From Frigoriglobus tundricola (GTDB lineage Bacteria > Planctomycetota > Planctomycetia > Gemmatales > Gemmataceae): a DNA stretch of 64,000 nt. Both the position numbers and the translations under genes were made by a program. Of this stretch, positions 1 through 9,158 are shown in pieces. The notes below the pieces were generated by a model. It had not been told where the DNA came from, did not search any database, and worked only from the letters and a program-made list of their open reading frames with translations. The stretch is taken from NCBI RefSeq assembly GCF_013128195.2, contig NZ_CP053452.2, positions 1-64,000 of the forward strand. Reading direction: 5' to 3'. Every line of letters starts with the position of its first letter. Within the stretch, counting starts at the first letter, position 1.

Positions 1-15
1 TCATAAGGAGTAGTC

Positions 16-579
16 ATGGATCACGAGAAAACTTGGGATCGCTTGTTATCGCTTGCGAAGATCGAAGGCCAACTCCGCCCGGTGGCAGAGGGCCAACTTG
101 ATAAGTTTGAAATTAGGCGCAATATCAAACTGCCTCAATCTTACCGGTGGTTCTGTAAAAAATTTGGACCTGGGAGCATTCGTGGGCAAATCTGGATAAA
201 CATCACGGCGCCTGAAGATCCTCCGGCTAGTGCCACTCCTCGACCAGGGGGGCATGGTATTGAGGCGCTGAATGAAGATATTTGGTCCACTGTTTTTCTA
301 GATGTGGACGTGTATTGCCCTGATCCTAAGTTGATTCGAAATGGGTTGTTTTTCGGTAGCGATATATATACTCACCATTATTTTTGGAACACAAACGAGG
401 TTACTGATAGAGCAAATAACGAACTCGCTGTCTATGTTGTGTTTCGTGAGTGGAAGGTTTATCGGCTTGCCGACTCGTTTGAATCATTTATATATGATAT
501 TTGCCTTGGCAAAGGCATTCCAGATCATGGAAAATTGGACTATGACCCGCCCTTGTTCGAGGCTGCTCCACCTATTTAG
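16..579 (+). CDS. SUKH (SMI1/KNR4) family immunity protein
   Basis: A 187-residue soluble protein with no signal peptide. The stretch KLPQSYRWFCKKFGPGSI (about residues 37-54) is the typical SMI1/KNR4 N-terminal signature, and the C-terminal part ends in a helix of the DSFESFIYDIC type, as in other SUKH proteins. In RHS and Hint polymorphic toxin systems SUKH proteins bind and neutralise the toxin tip encoded just upstream. The cognate toxin would lie left of the window. An AAGGAG ribosome site at 6-11 precedes the ATG at 16. The gene is clearly AT-richer than the flanking DNA, as is usual for transferred tip/immunity cassettes. About 105 bp downstream lies the same protein-tail sequence found after two other immunity genes here. 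The family call is firm; the toxin it counters is unknown. Confidence 0.85.
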   Translation: MDHEKTWDRLLSLAKIEGQLRPVAEGQLDKFEIRRNIKLPQSYRWFCKKFGPGSIRGQIWINITAPEDPPASATPRPGGHGIEALNEDIWSTVFLDVDVYCPDPKLIRNGLFFGSDIYTHHYFWNTNEVTDRANNELAVYVVFREWKVYRLADSFESFIYDICLGKGIPDHGKLDYDPPLFEAAPPI

Positions 580-684
580 GTGGTAGCTGATACTAGTATA
601 CGGTTTCCATAATATGGTGCATCGTGTGTTCGGTTCGCTGAAGCGATAAAAGCCGGGGTGGAGTACAGGCGTCCCGGCATCAAC

Positions 685-715
685 GGAACCCAACGCCCAA
701 GTTCGTGCGACCTGA
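685..715 (+). repeat. class-1 cassette tail (copy 1)
   Basis: The sequence GGAACCCAACGCCCAAGTTC followed by a short GC-rich stretch and TGA occurs here, at 14541 and at 18183. Each time it lies about 70-110 bp downstream of a candidate immunity gene. In one frame all three read EPNAQ followed by four or five residues and a stop, so it looks like the displaced 3' end of a former protein gene. Confidence 0.75.
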
Positions 716-720
716 CCTCA

Positions 721-1292
721 CCTCTGCGAGCAATCGAACGAAGCCTGTCAGCCACCGCATCCTTTGTTCGTTCGCTCGATTGCTCGCGGCGACCGCAGGG
801 GCCACGCTCAGGCCAATGCCCCAGAAGCCCGACTTTGTTCGTTCGCTCGCTTTGCCCGTGCTGGCCAGAGCCGACGCACGGGCTGATGCCGGACCATCGC
901 TTGCCGTTGCTCGGCGAAGCCGATGCAAGTCAGGGGGTGAGGCAGGCGGGGCGGCGGGGCGGGTGGTTGAAGCATCCGCGTCGTCACGATGCCAAGCCCC
1001 GCTCACGCCAAGCGGCAGCAGCACACAGCGAACACCTTCACTGCACCGTCGCGGCGACAGCCGCAGCAAAGCACGGCGACGGCAAGGCTCGGCCCACGGC
1101 GTTGAGTGAAACGTGAACCACATCCCCCGCCCCGCCCCCGCAGTGCAGGCCGGCTTTGCCAGCCCAAGCTCTGTTTCTGCTCTCGCCTCGCCTTCACCGT
1201 GCTTCAGTCTCGGCATCGCAAGCGCCCGGCGCTGTGCGTTGCCGTTGCTAATACCCGCCGAGCCGAGTGCAGCGCCCGGTTATTACCTCCGC
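721..1292 (+). repeat. long dispersed repeat, copy 1 (inverted relative to 40.2-40.8 kb)
   Basis: The segment around 1067-1115 (core GGCAAGGCTCGGCCCACGGC) matches the reverse complement of 40385-40440 almost base for base. Similarity resumes on both sides, including a GC-rich block with GGTGGTTGAAGC and an end at GGTTATTACCT (about 1282-1292), which matches 40212-40222. No protein is evident. The outer limits are approximate. Confidence 0.65.
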
Positions 1293-1722
1293 AACTTCTG
1301 CCGTTGATCCCGCCAAGCGAAGCGTGCGAACGAACAAAGCCTCTGCCTCCGAGGGTGCGACGGCCCGAGCTATGCGAACGAACGAACAAAGTCTGTGCTG
1401 GCGGTGGGGGAAGGTGTATCCCCTGCGAGCGAACGAACAAAGTCCCGCAGGGCAAAGAGATGATGACGAACAGGGCGACGGAATGGGCCTGTGCTGGGCG
1501 TGATCGACAACGACGTGCTGCTCGGCTTCTGCCAGAACGTGCGACGAAACGAAGATCTCGGAAATCGACTTGCGAAAAAGTTGGGTGGGACTCCTACCCC
1601 ATCCCAGTACCGTTACCTCATCGCCCTTGTCTTCTTTTGAACGGCGTGGCTCCGTGCGTGGCCGGCGCAGATGGTCGCTATTAGCCTGAACAAAACTGTT
1701 CGAGGATTTCGGCGACGAGAAG

Positions 1723-2370
1723 GTGCCAAACATGGTTCACGCGGGTTACTGCGGGTACTGGTGGGAGCTTTACCGAACGGTCACCGAGGTCGCGCCCACG
1801 AAGACGTTGTTGATGGATGACGACCTGGGCGACCTGATCCGGGTGTCCGAGCAGATCGCCGGCACCGCCGAGGTCATCGGCATCGACTCGACGCCGATGG
1901 TGCAGTTCCTGATCCAAGCCCAGGATTGCTACTACGGCACCGGCTCGGCTCTGCCGGTCGCCAACCCCGTGCTGGATCTTTTGCTCACCCGCGTTCGGCT
2001 GGCGTTGACCGAACGTGAACGAACAAACTCTTCGCCATCCCTTGCGTCCGAGGCGGAACTGCCCGAGTTGACGGCCCCCTACGACCCCTCACCAGCGCCA
2101 CCCAAGCCGTTCGAGTTCGCAGACATCACCAAACCGCCGTTCATTAACGGCAAGCAGAAGCCGTTCCTCACGCAAGCCGAACACAACATCTTGACGGCCT
2201 TGGCTAAGGCGGGACCACGCGGGTTGACGAAGGACGAACTCGACAAGCAAAGTGGACACACCGAGTCCAGAAAGTACCTCCGAAAGCTCGCCAAAGACCC
2301 CGATTGGGCGTCCGTAATCTTATTTCCAGAACAGAAGGGCCGAGGCGGGTATCGACTGCGAATTTCCTGA
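1723..2370 (+). CDS. hypothetical protein with C-terminal winged-helix-like region, first gene of module A
   Basis: A 215-residue protein that I do not recognise as a named family. The last 70 residues (TQAEHNILTALAKAGPRGLT through to a basic GRGGYRLRIS end) look like a winged-helix DNA-binding fold, preceded by a proline-rich linker. The N-terminal half is a mixed, mostly helical region of unknown type. The GTG at 1723 opens the frame; an ATG at 1732 is an equally plausible start. It is followed by the interrupted accessory gene, the Prim-Pol gene and the tyrosine recombinase. It sits where the HTH gene at 46575 sits in module C, so a regulatory or replication-initiation role in the element is plausible but inferred from position only. 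Confidence 0.55.
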   Translation: MPNMVHAGYCGYWWELYRTVTEVAPTKTLLMDDDLGDLIRVSEQIAGTAEVIGIDSTPMVQFLIQAQDCYYGTGSALPVANPVLDLLLTRVRLALTERERTNSSPSLASEAELPELTAPYDPSPAPPKPFEFADITKPPFINGKQKPFLTQAEHNILTALAKAGPRGLTKDELDKQSGHTESRKYLRKLAKDPDWASVILFPEQKGRGGYRLRIS

Positions 2371-2498
2371 TCCCCACCATTCCCCACCATTTCCCCATCA
2401 CGCTCCCACGATCCGAAGGTCGGCCACGGGTAACCTTCCTTCATGCTCACGCTCGCGGCACGGGGTCGCAGCCAAGAGTATCTGAGGGAGTACCTGCC

Positions 2499-2510
2499 AT
2501 GAAGCTCACG
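2499..2510 (+). pseudogene. 5' end of small accessory gene, cut off by composite transposon
   Basis: ATG AAG CTC ACG (Met-Lys-Leu-Thr) follows a GAGGGAG ribosome site and is interrupted after the fourth codon. The 8 bp AGCTCACG at 2503-2510 recurs at 9576-9583. Joining 2510 to 9584 restores a gene starting MKLTLSNGSVPAASYRAKF, which aligns with the start MKLKVSGGVPEGSYLAKF of the gene at 47667. Confidence 0.75.
2503..2510. repeat. 8-bp target-site duplication AGCTCACG, left copy
   Basis: Identical to 9576-9583. The two copies bracket the IS66 composite, and 8 bp is the usual IS66-family duplication length. Confidence 0.75.
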
Positions 2511-2589
2511 GTACGCACCCGGCGGATCACGTCATTGACGGGTGATTTATGGTGGATGGCATCCGTTCCTGTTCTCGGAGGATGCCACC

Positions 2590-2964
2590 ATGCCCGACTC
2601 GTCCGTTCGCTCCCGTTCTGGCGCGAGCGCCAACCGGAAATGGGTTGAATGCCTCGAACGCTTTGCGGCCAGCAATCAGACTGTCGCCGCGTTCTGCACC
2701 ACTGAAGGCGTTTCCCTGTCCAACTTCTACTTGTGGCGGCGACGCCTCGCCCAACCCGCTCCGCCGCCGGTCGTCGTGCCCATGCGCGTCGCACCACTTC
2801 CGACGCCCGCGACACCGATCGAACTGGCTCTGCCGTCCGGAACCGTCGTCCGGTTCACCATTCGAGTGTCTCCGCGATTACACGTCCGGTCTGGTCACCG
2901 AGTTATTCATCGGAACCGGCCCGGCGCGTCGGGAAATTTGTTTTCTTGGGAAGCGCTCGCGTGA
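2590..2964 (+). pseudogene. truncated IS66 accessory gene tnpA
   Basis: Homologous to the intact tnpA at 9152-9499. It shares the basic start, the ERFAASNQTVAAFCTTEGVS helix-turn-helix-like region, the NFYLWRRRLA motif, and an IELALPSGTVVRF segment matching IEVVFPSGTVLRF. After that segment (about position 2865) the frame runs into unrelated sequence, so the natural C-terminus and all of tnpB and tnpC are missing. The ATG at 2590 follows GGAGGATGCC as in the intact copy. TnpA is a small accessory protein of IS66 transposition whose biochemical role is poorly defined. Confidence 0.8.
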
Positions 2965-3349
2965 GCGTCAACGTGGGTGTCGCTCTGAAGCATTCGAGAG
3001 AAGGCCATGTGCCAGTGACTCGGGTTCACGGCGTGTCGCAGAAATTACACCTTCCGATGAATCCCGTTTCAGGCCGGCGAGCAGGAGGAACCCGCCAATC
3101 ACGTGATCCGCCGGGGCGGTACCTTTCTGCGGTGCGTCCACCCTTTGACGCCTTAACGAGTTTCAAACCTCCATTTGGCGGTTTGATACTCATGCGATCT
3201 TCCGCTACTTTTAGGAACGCCTTGGCTTCCTTGCGTTGGATGCAAGGCGGCGGGCAGCGGAGCGGGCGCGTGAACGGGACACTTCGGCAGGTAGTCGCCT
3301 TGAGCGAGGTGTGGACCCGTCCCGTCGGTCCAGAACGTCTCTGTGGGCG
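2965..3349. other. gene-free stretch inside the composite transposon
   Basis: No coding region is supported. It is the junction zone between the broken tnpA and the integrase remnant, and I see no repeat, RNA or terminator. Confidence 0.4.
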
Positions 3350-3715
3350 GAAGTTCCGGGGGCATTAGTCGATCGTCGAGCTCCGTGGTGCGGGCCGACT
3401 CGTGGTTGGCGAGCTGCTGGGCCTTCTCCAGCGCGCCGCCGTTCACGAGGGAGTTGGTGATGCCGGTGGCTCGAAACGTGTGGCAGCCGATGGCAGTCTC
3501 GATGTTGGCCGCAATGGCTCGCCGGCGAACCAACCATCTCGTACGCGTCGCGGCGGCTGAGCCGCTTGGGGTGAGCTTGCCGGTCTTGCCGGCGGCGGTG
3601 CGGAAGAGCGGCCCTTTCTTCTGATCCCCGAGCCGGGCTGATTCGAGGTAGGCGTCGAGCAGCTCTTCGAGCTTGTGGTGGCAGGGCAGCTCGCACCTGG
3701 AATCCGGGGGGTGGC
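3350..3715 (-). pseudogene. tyrosine recombinase (integrase) C-terminal remnant
   Basis: On the minus strand, 3699 downward reads ELPCHHKLEELLDAYLESAR and then KKGPLFRTAAGKTGKLTP. After a one-base frameshift at the G run at 3568-3571 it continues KRLSRRDAYEMVRRRA, GCHTFRATGIT and LANHESARTTELDDR. These are the catalytic-domain landmarks of phage-type integrases, with the HxxR box seen as HTFR. The position normally holding the nucleophilic tyrosine (TTELYDR in relatives) encodes Asp. The N-terminal DNA-binding half is absent. Truncation, frameshift and loss of the nucleophile together make it dead. Confidence 0.8.
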
Positions 3716-3796
3716 GAGTTGAGGTTGGGAGAGGGAAGGCTGTTATCGCCGGGGGGCCTTGAACGGCAACTGCGTATCGCCGTCCAGGCCCCTCCG

Positions 3797-4999
3797 TTAC
3801 TCCTTCGCTTTTCCGGTCACCACCAGGGCGAACCGGTCGACGATCGCCACCCTCTGAACGTGGATACCCACCACCCGGCGGCCGTCGTTGACGAGCTTAG
3901 TGGGGTCACCCTTTCCCGGGGGCACCCCGATCCACTCGCCTTCGTAGGCGTCGGTCGCATCGAACGTGCCGTCCTCTTTGACCCGCTGGAACAGGAGGCG
4001 GATGCCGCACACGTACTTGTCCAGATTCATCTCCGCGCCGGAGACGGCGTACCCCTCGCGGGCGATCGACCGGGCCGTGTGCTGCTGGGGCTGGTCGTCG
4101 CTGTACACCGGGGCCAACGCCGAGACGACTTTCCGATTCTCCCAGCTGCCCACGGCGTAGTCCAGGCCCAGAAGCCGACCGTTCGGATCGACGTATCGGA
4201 ACTTCTGGAGGCCACCGGGAGCGGGGAGGCGCGGGACGTCCACGCCGACGTCGGGGTGCTCGTTCGGGCTCTTGTAGGCGAGCGGCCCCCGGTTGTACCG
4301 CTCGATCTCGTCGGCCCGCCAGTCGCGCGGGCGACTGGTCGTCGTCATCTTGCCCATCACCGCCGCGTTGGACACCATGAACTGGAGCGGCGGGTCGTAG
4401 CGGTCGTCGCCGTGTACCAGGTACAGTTCAAAGTTCTCGGGGAGATCGACGTTCTTCTGGGGCCGGCGCGGGAGGCCTCCCCCTCCCGGAACCGGCGGGA
4501 ACATCCCTTTTATCTGCTGCACGCCCACGAGGCGGATGGTGCCGCTGCCCTGGTTCGCGAGGGTGGTCAGCTTCGCCTCGCCCCAGATGCCGTCCTCGTC
4601 GCGGAGGACGAGCGTGCCGCCGCCGATCTTCCCGCGGGCCACCACCTCGTAGTCGAGGAGGAGCGTCTTGGGCCCGTTGGCCTCCTTGCCGGCCTCCTTG
4701 CCGAACCGCGGGTTACGGATCAGGAAGAACGAGTCCTCACGCCGGGCCCGCATCACGGTGTTCGGCTCCCGAGTATCGGCGGGCAAAACCTTCTCCCCGC
4801 CCTGATTGCCATACAGTGGGCCGGCCTTGGCGCCCGTCTTCTTGCCCGCATCGACCGAACCGGCGGGCGGCTTCTTGACGTCTTGCCCGCGTGTCTCCGC
4901 GCCGATGACGGCCAGCGCGACCGCGACCCCAAGAAGCAGCCCGCCGCCAACTTTGCCGGTGTTCGAGACACGCGGCCATCGCTTCTCGCACTCGCTCAT
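3797..4999 (-). CDS. putative exported protein of unknown function
   Basis: A 400-residue protein with a basic N-terminus followed by the hydrophobic stretch GGGLLLGVAVALAVIGA (about residues 18-34), which should act as a signal peptide or membrane anchor; an alanine- and lysine-rich segment follows. The rest is a beta-rich extracytoplasmic region with no motif I can assign. The C-terminal 130 residues (VGSWENRKVVSALAPVY, GYAVSGAEMNLDKYVCGIRL) look like a repeated beta-sandwich of the type common in planctomycete surface proteins. It is the only apparently intact non-transposase gene in the IS66 composite and so is its passenger. Upstream (5054-5092) is a CCCCTC/GAGGGG inverted repeat common in such genomes. 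Function unknown. Confidence 0.65.
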   Translation of the reverse strand: MSECEKRWPRVSNTGKVGGGLLLGVAVALAVIGAETRGQDVKKPPAGSVDAGKKTGAKAGPLYGNQGGEKVLPADTREPNTVMRARREDSFFLIRNPRFGKEAGKEANGPKTLLLDYEVVARGKIGGGTLVLRDEDGIWGEAKLTTLANQGSGTIRLVGVQQIKGMFPPVPGGGGLPRRPQKNVDLPENFELYLVHGDDRYDPPLQFMVSNAAVMGKMTTTSRPRDWRADEIERYNRGPLAYKSPNEHPDVGVDVPRLPAPGGLQKFRYVDPNGRLLGLDYAVGSWENRKVVSALAPVYSDDQPQQHTARSIAREGYAVSGAEMNLDKYVCGIRLLFQRVKEDGTFDATDAYEGEWIGVPPGKGDPTKLVNDGRRVVGIHVQRVAIVDRFALVVTGKAKE

Positions 5000-5207
5000 A
5001 CTGGATCTCCTGAAAGCTCGGTTGCGGATACCCGAACCCGGCGGCCGTGTCGGTTTTCTCCCCTCTCATTCTTGCGGGGAGGGGTTGGGGGTGATCCGAC
5101 CACCCGGAGCAGCACCACGGGCCGGGATGACGACTAGGGGAGATTGTACCCGGGGAGCCCGACGGCCGGCTCAGAATCTGTGAAGCTCCCACGAAATAGA
5201 TTCGTGG

Positions 5208-5296
5208 GTGCGCGCCGGCCCTTCATTGGTCGTCTCTGGCAGAACCTACGAGAAGGCGAAGCAGGTCGCAGAAGCCGCCGAAGGTGTAACCACTGG
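5208..5296 (+). pseudogene. short coding fragment, possibly helix-turn-helix part of a ParB-like protein
   Basis: One frame reads VVSGRTYEKAKQVAEAAEG, which resembles the recognition helix region of ParB-like or phage HTH proteins. It is open for only about 30 codons and is cut by the IS66 end at 5304. The assignment is tentative. Confidence 0.3.
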
Positions 5297-5370
5297 TTAC
5301 ACCGTACATACCCGGCCAACGCCAGTCGGTGAGTCACGGCTGGGATCGGCAGGGTTGATACTGGATCGGA

Positions 5371-6927
5371 CTACGCGGCGAGGGGACGTGATTGTTGGCG
5401 TTTCGCCCACACATCGGGCAGAAGAGGTTCGAGTTGGTCCGCGGTCGGCTTCTCGCCCAACGCATGAAGGGCCGGAAGAACCTGGCGCAGGTAGGCCGCC
5501 GCGTCCAGGCCCAGGTGCCGACACGTGCCCACCACCGAGTAGTGGACCGCGGACCGCTCACCCGCCTTCGCACTGCCCACGAACTTCCAATTGCTCCGAC
5601 CCACGGCGATGAGCCGGAGCGTTCTCTCACTGAGGTTATTGTCCAGCGACAGACGCCCGTCCTCGGTGTACCGGACGAACGCGGCCCAGTGGTTCGCCAC
5701 GTACCGGATCGCGATGGCAACCGCCGATTTCGGCAGCGCGGCCACGAGCGCCGCGTCGAGCCACGCCTTCAGGTCATTCAACACCGGGACCGCCTGCGAT
5801 TGCCGCGTGGCGTGACGGGCGGCGATGCGTTCCGGGGTGTCGGGCGGCGCGAGTTGGTGCTCGAGGTGATACAACCGGTGGATGAACTCGACCGCCTCGG
5901 TCGCGACGTCCCCGGCGGCGAGGAACTTACGGCGGGCGTGAGCCCAACACGCGACGTGCTTGGCCCCGTTGGCAAACAGGCCGTTGTACTGTGCGAGGCA
6001 ATCGGCATGCACGTGGCCCCGGAAGCCCCCGAGGAACCGATCCGGTCCGGTCGCGGCATCGTAACCGGTCGTGAAGTGGAAGAGCGTGTACGGAACGGTT
6101 GGATCCCCGATCGTCACCCAGAAGTGGCCCTGCGGCATCGTTCGTTCACCGGGCTTGGCGAACCGCGAGCGGGTGTCGTCGGACCAGATCACCGGGCACG
6201 CACGCACCCGCTCGAGCATCAACTGGTACAGCGGCGTCAGCAGGACCGCCGACTGTTTCATCCAATCGCCCAAGGTACTCTCGGCGACCGTCACACCCGC
6301 GCGTGCGATCCGGGCGACCTGACGGTGCAGCGGCAGGTGATCCAAGTACTTCCCGACGATGACCTCGGCCAGCACGCCGGGACCGCACAGCCCCTTGTTG
6401 ATCGGCCCGACGGTGCTCGGCGTGGCGGTTCGGATTCGCTCCTCGACCGGGACGGTTGTGGGGCACTGCGGGCAGGCGTAGGTTTTGCGGATCGTGCGCC
6501 GCACGAAGTACGGGGTCGGGTCGCAATCGAGTTGCTCGGTCTGGGTCTGACCGATGCACACGCGGTCCCCGCCGCAACCCGGACAGCGGCGCTCCTCGGG
6601 CGTCAGATCGAGGACCGTGTCACGGCGCGGCAGGTGGGCCGGGAGGGACGCACGCCCGTGGTCGTGCCGCCGCTTCACGGTCGGGTCGCCGGGGCTCTTC
6701 GGTGGCTTCGGTGTGCGTTCGGACCGGCGCCCGAAGCGGTGCGTCGTCGCCCGATCCAACTTCGCCTTTAATGCCGCGACCTCGGCCCGCAACTCGTCGA
6801 TGGTGCGTTGGAACTGCTGGGCCTGGTCCCGGAGCTGCGTGCGGAGTTCGGCGCTCTCGGCCCGGAGCCCACGCACCAGGTCCTGGAGGGTCGGCACGTC
6901 GTTCGGCAGCGGTGAGTCGGCGCCCAT
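5371..6927 (-). CDS. tnpC: IS66 family transposase TnpC (copy 1)
   Basis: A 518-residue transposase with the IS66 layout. An N-terminal coiled coil (about residues 12-65) carries leucine heptads. A zinc-binding region has CPGCGGDRVC and YACPQC pairs (about residues 114-160). The DDE catalytic core shows VIWSDDTRSRF (first Asp), VHADCLAQYNGLF (second Asp) and DNNLSERTLR (Glu). Length is normal for the family and the frame is intact. It is about 85 percent identical by eye to the copy at 7211-8767. Its own tnpA and most of tnpB are missing, so it could act only if partners are supplied by the neighbouring copy. Confidence 0.92.
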   Translation of the reverse strand: MGADSPLPNDVPTLQDLVRGLRAESAELRTQLRDQAQQFQRTIDELRAEVAALKAKLDRATTHRFGRRSERTPKPPKSPGDPTVKRRHDHGRASLPAHLPRRDTVLDLTPEERRCPGCGGDRVCIGQTQTEQLDCDPTPYFVRRTIRKTYACPQCPTTVPVEERIRTATPSTVGPINKGLCGPGVLAEVIVGKYLDHLPLHRQVARIARAGVTVAESTLGDWMKQSAVLLTPLYQLMLERVRACPVIWSDDTRSRFAKPGERTMPQGHFWVTIGDPTVPYTLFHFTTGYDAATGPDRFLGGFRGHVHADCLAQYNGLFANGAKHVACWAHARRKFLAAGDVATEAVEFIHRLYHLEHQLAPPDTPERIAARHATRQSQAVPVLNDLKAWLDAALVAALPKSAVAIAIRYVANHWAAFVRYTEDGRLSLDNNLSERTLRLIAVGRSNWKFVGSAKAGERSAVHYSVVGTCRHLGLDAAAYLRQVLPALHALGEKPTADQLEPLLPDVWAKRQQSRPLAA

Positions 6928-6951
6928 GCCCTTTAAACACCGCGGTCGTGG

Positions 6952-7112
6952 TCAAGTAGCGCGAGCTTGTACCGGGGCGGGCGTGAATCGCTTGAACCGC
7001 CGGACGTGGGACACGTCGATGCCGTCGAGGATCATGGCGAACTCGGTGGCGGTGAGTTCGAGTTTGCGGTCGGTCGGGGTGGGGAAGTGGTAACGCCCGC
7101 GCTCGAGTCGCT
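6952..7112 (-). pseudogene. truncated IS66 tnpB
   Basis: On the minus strand it reads RLERGRYHFPTPTDRK and TATEFAMILDGID, matching the C-terminus of the intact TnpB at 8781-9158, and ends with a different tail at 6952. The N-terminal half was lost at the junction near 7112. Confidence 0.8.
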
Positions 7113-7210
7113 GGATCTTCGGGCCATGATGCCTCCTTCACAGTACACACCCGGCCAAAGACGGTCGGTGAGCGACAGCCGGGATCGGCGGGGTTCGGTG
7201 TGGGATGGGC

Positions 7211-8767
7211 TTACGCGACGAGGAGTCGGGATTGTTGACGCTTCGCCCACACGTCGGGCAGAAGAGGTGCGAGTTGGTCCGCCGTCGGCTTCTCGCCCAA
7301 CGCATGAAGGGCCGGAAGAACCTCACGCAGGTATGCCGTCGCATCGAGACCCAAGTGCCGACACGTGCCCACCACCGAGAAGTGAACCGCGGCGTGCGCA
7401 CCGGCCTTCGCACTGCCCACGAACTTCCAATTGCTCCGACCCACGGCGATCAGCCGGAGCGTTCGCTCGCTCAGGTTATTATCGATCGAGAGTCGCCCGT
7501 CCTCGGTGTACCGGACGAACGCGGCCCAGTGATTCGCCACGTACCGGATCGCGGCCCCCAGGGCCGACTTGGGCAACGCCGTCCCGAGTGCCGCGTCGAG
7601 CCACGCCTTCAGGTCGTTCAGGATCGGGAGCGCCCTTGCTTGCCGCGTCGCGCGACGGGCGACGATGTGCTCCGGTGAGTCCGGCGCCGGAAGCGTGTGC
7701 TCGATGTGGTACAACCGGTTGATGCGTTCGACCGCCTTGGCCCCGGGGTCCCCGGCGCCGAGGAACTTGCGGCGCGCGTGGGACCAACAGGCGACGTGCT
7801 TGGCTCCGGCGGCGAACAGGCCGTTGTACTGTGCGAGGCAATCGGCATGCACGTGGCCCCGGAAGCCGCCTAAGAACTGGTCCGGTCCGCTCGCGGCGTC
7901 GTAACCGGTCGTGAAGTGGAACGCCGTGTACGGGGCCGTCGGATCTCCGATCCCCACCCAGAAGTGGCCGTGCGGCATCGTTCGCTCACCGGGCTGGGCG
8001 AACCGCGAGCGGGTGTCATCGGACCAGAGGACCGGACACGTGCGCACCCGCTCGAGCATCAACTGGTACAGCGACGTCAGTAACACCGCGGACTGTTTCA
8101 CCCAATCGCCCAAGGTACTCTCGGACACCGTCACCCCCGCGCGCCCGATCCGGGCGACTTGGCGGTGCAGCGGCAGGTGGTCGAGGAACTTCCCGACGAG
8201 AACCTCGGCCAACAAGCCCGGACCACACAGTCCCTTGTCGATCGGTCCGACGGTACTCGGCGTGGCGGTCCGGATCCGGTCCTCGGCCCGGACCGTCGGG
8301 GGGCACTGTTGGCACGCGTACGTCTTGCGGATCGTGCGCCGCACGAAGTACGGGGTCGGGTCGCAATCGAGTTGCTCGGTCTGGGTCTGGCCGATGCACA
8401 CGCGGTCGCCACCACAGCCCGAGCAGCGGCGCTCGTCGGGGGTCAGATCGAGGACCGTGTCGCGGCGTTCGAGGTGCGCCGGGAGTGGCGAACGGCCGTG
8501 GTCGTGGCGCCGCTTCGCGGGTCCGTCGCCGGGGACCTTCGGTGGCTTCGGTGTGCGTTCGGACCGCCGGCCGAACCGGTGCGTCGTGGCCCGGTCCAAC
8601 TTCGCCTTCAAGGCCGCGACCTCGGCACGCAGGTCGTCGATGGTCCGTTGGAACTGCTCGGCCTGGCGTTGGAGCTGCGTGCGGAGGTCGGCGTTTTCGG
8701 CCTGGAGGGCACGCACCATCCCTTGGAGGGTCAGCACGTCGGTCGGCAGCGGGGCGTCGGAGTCCAT
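7211..8767 (-). CDS. tnpC: IS66 family transposase TnpC (copy 2)
   Basis: 518 residues, same architecture as copy 1: N-terminal leucine-rich coiled coil, zinc-binding cysteines (CSGCGGDRVC, YACQQC), and DDE residues in VLWSDDTRSRF, VHADCLAQYNGLF and DNNLSERTLR. It lies 13 bp downstream of tnpB and is probably translated from the same message. All three IS66 genes are intact here, so this is the copy most likely able to move and to mobilise the composite. Confidence 0.93.
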   Translation of the reverse strand: MDSDAPLPTDVLTLQGMVRALQAENADLRTQLQRQAEQFQRTIDDLRAEVAALKAKLDRATTHRFGRRSERTPKPPKVPGDGPAKRRHDHGRSPLPAHLERRDTVLDLTPDERRCSGCGGDRVCIGQTQTEQLDCDPTPYFVRRTIRKTYACQQCPPTVRAEDRIRTATPSTVGPIDKGLCGPGLLAEVLVGKFLDHLPLHRQVARIGRAGVTVSESTLGDWVKQSAVLLTSLYQLMLERVRTCPVLWSDDTRSRFAQPGERTMPHGHFWVGIGDPTAPYTAFHFTTGYDAASGPDQFLGGFRGHVHADCLAQYNGLFAAGAKHVACWSHARRKFLGAGDPGAKAVERINRLYHIEHTLPAPDSPEHIVARRATRQARALPILNDLKAWLDAALGTALPKSALGAAIRYVANHWAAFVRYTEDGRLSIDNNLSERTLRLIAVGRSNWKFVGSAKAGAHAAVHFSVVGTCRHLGLDATAYLREVLPALHALGEKPTADQLAPLLPDVWAKRQQSRLLVA

Positions 8768-8780
8768 GCCGAAAGATGGG

Positions 8781-9158
8781 TCAGGACGTGCGGGTGCGCA
8801 AGTCGGATTCGGACGCTTTCGGGCGACAATAACGGGTGAAACGTTTGGCCGACGAGTAGTCGATGCCGTCGAGGATCATGGCGAACTCGGTGGCGGTGAG
8901 TTCGAGTTTGCGGTCGGTCGGGGTGGGGAAGTGGTACCGCCCGCGCTCGAGTCGCTGGCACCACAAGCAGAGCCCGTGGCGGGTCCAGTACAGGGCCTTG
9001 AGCCGGTTGGCCGAGCGATTGGTGAAAATGAACAGATGCCCGCTCAAGGGATCGGCCTGAAGCGTGGATTGGACGTGGCGGTACAGGCCGTCGAACCCGA
9101 GGCGCAGATCGACGGCCCCGCCGTACCAGAGCTGGGTGGTGGGTGGAATGCTCAGCAC
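8781..9158 (-). CDS. tnpB: IS66 accessory protein TnpB
   Basis: A 125-residue TnpB starting at GTG 9158, which overlaps the tnpA stop, the usual IS66 translational coupling. Diagnostic segments are VLSIPPTTQLWYGGAVDLR, FIFTNRSANRLKALYW, LCLWCQRLERGRYHFP and FAMILDGID. TnpB (Orf2) is required for IS66 transposition, although its mechanism is not established. The length is normal. Confidence 0.9.
   Translation of the reverse strand: MLSIPPTTQLWYGGAVDLRLGFDGLYRHVQSTLQADPLSGHLFIFTNRSANRLKALYWTRHGLCLWCQRLERGRYHFPTPTDRKLELTATEFAMILDGIDYSSAKRFTRYCRPKASESDLRTRTS

Larger units (their letters stand above)
580..1722. other. gene-free stretch of dispersed repeats
   Basis: I see no convincing gene here. 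The stretch holds a class-1 cassette tail (685-715), a long copy of a dispersed repeat that recurs inverted at 40.2-40.8 kb, and several short repeats of the form TTTGTTCGTTCGCTCG or its complement (near 763, 833, 1325, 1375 and 1425). Open frames across it follow from the high GC content and the repeats and have no recognisable protein character. About 1450-1700 shows nothing I can name. Confidence 0.6.
5304..7112 (-). mobile_element. IS66-family element, 5' half missing
   Basis: The tnpC-side end starts GTACATACCCGGCC at 5304, like the end at 7143. The element holds complete tnpC, then only the C-terminal part of tnpB. Homology to the intact copy stops at about 7112. The following 30 bp (7113-7142) match neither IS copy and carry an AAGGAGGCATCATG ribosome-site/start motif on the minus strand. 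Confidence 0.75.

Noticed and set aside
658-1684. Several 60-190 codon frames in the 0.6-1.7 kb stretch
   Set aside because: Overlapping frames on both strands, arginine- and alanine-rich with no natural composition; they are products of repeats and GC content.
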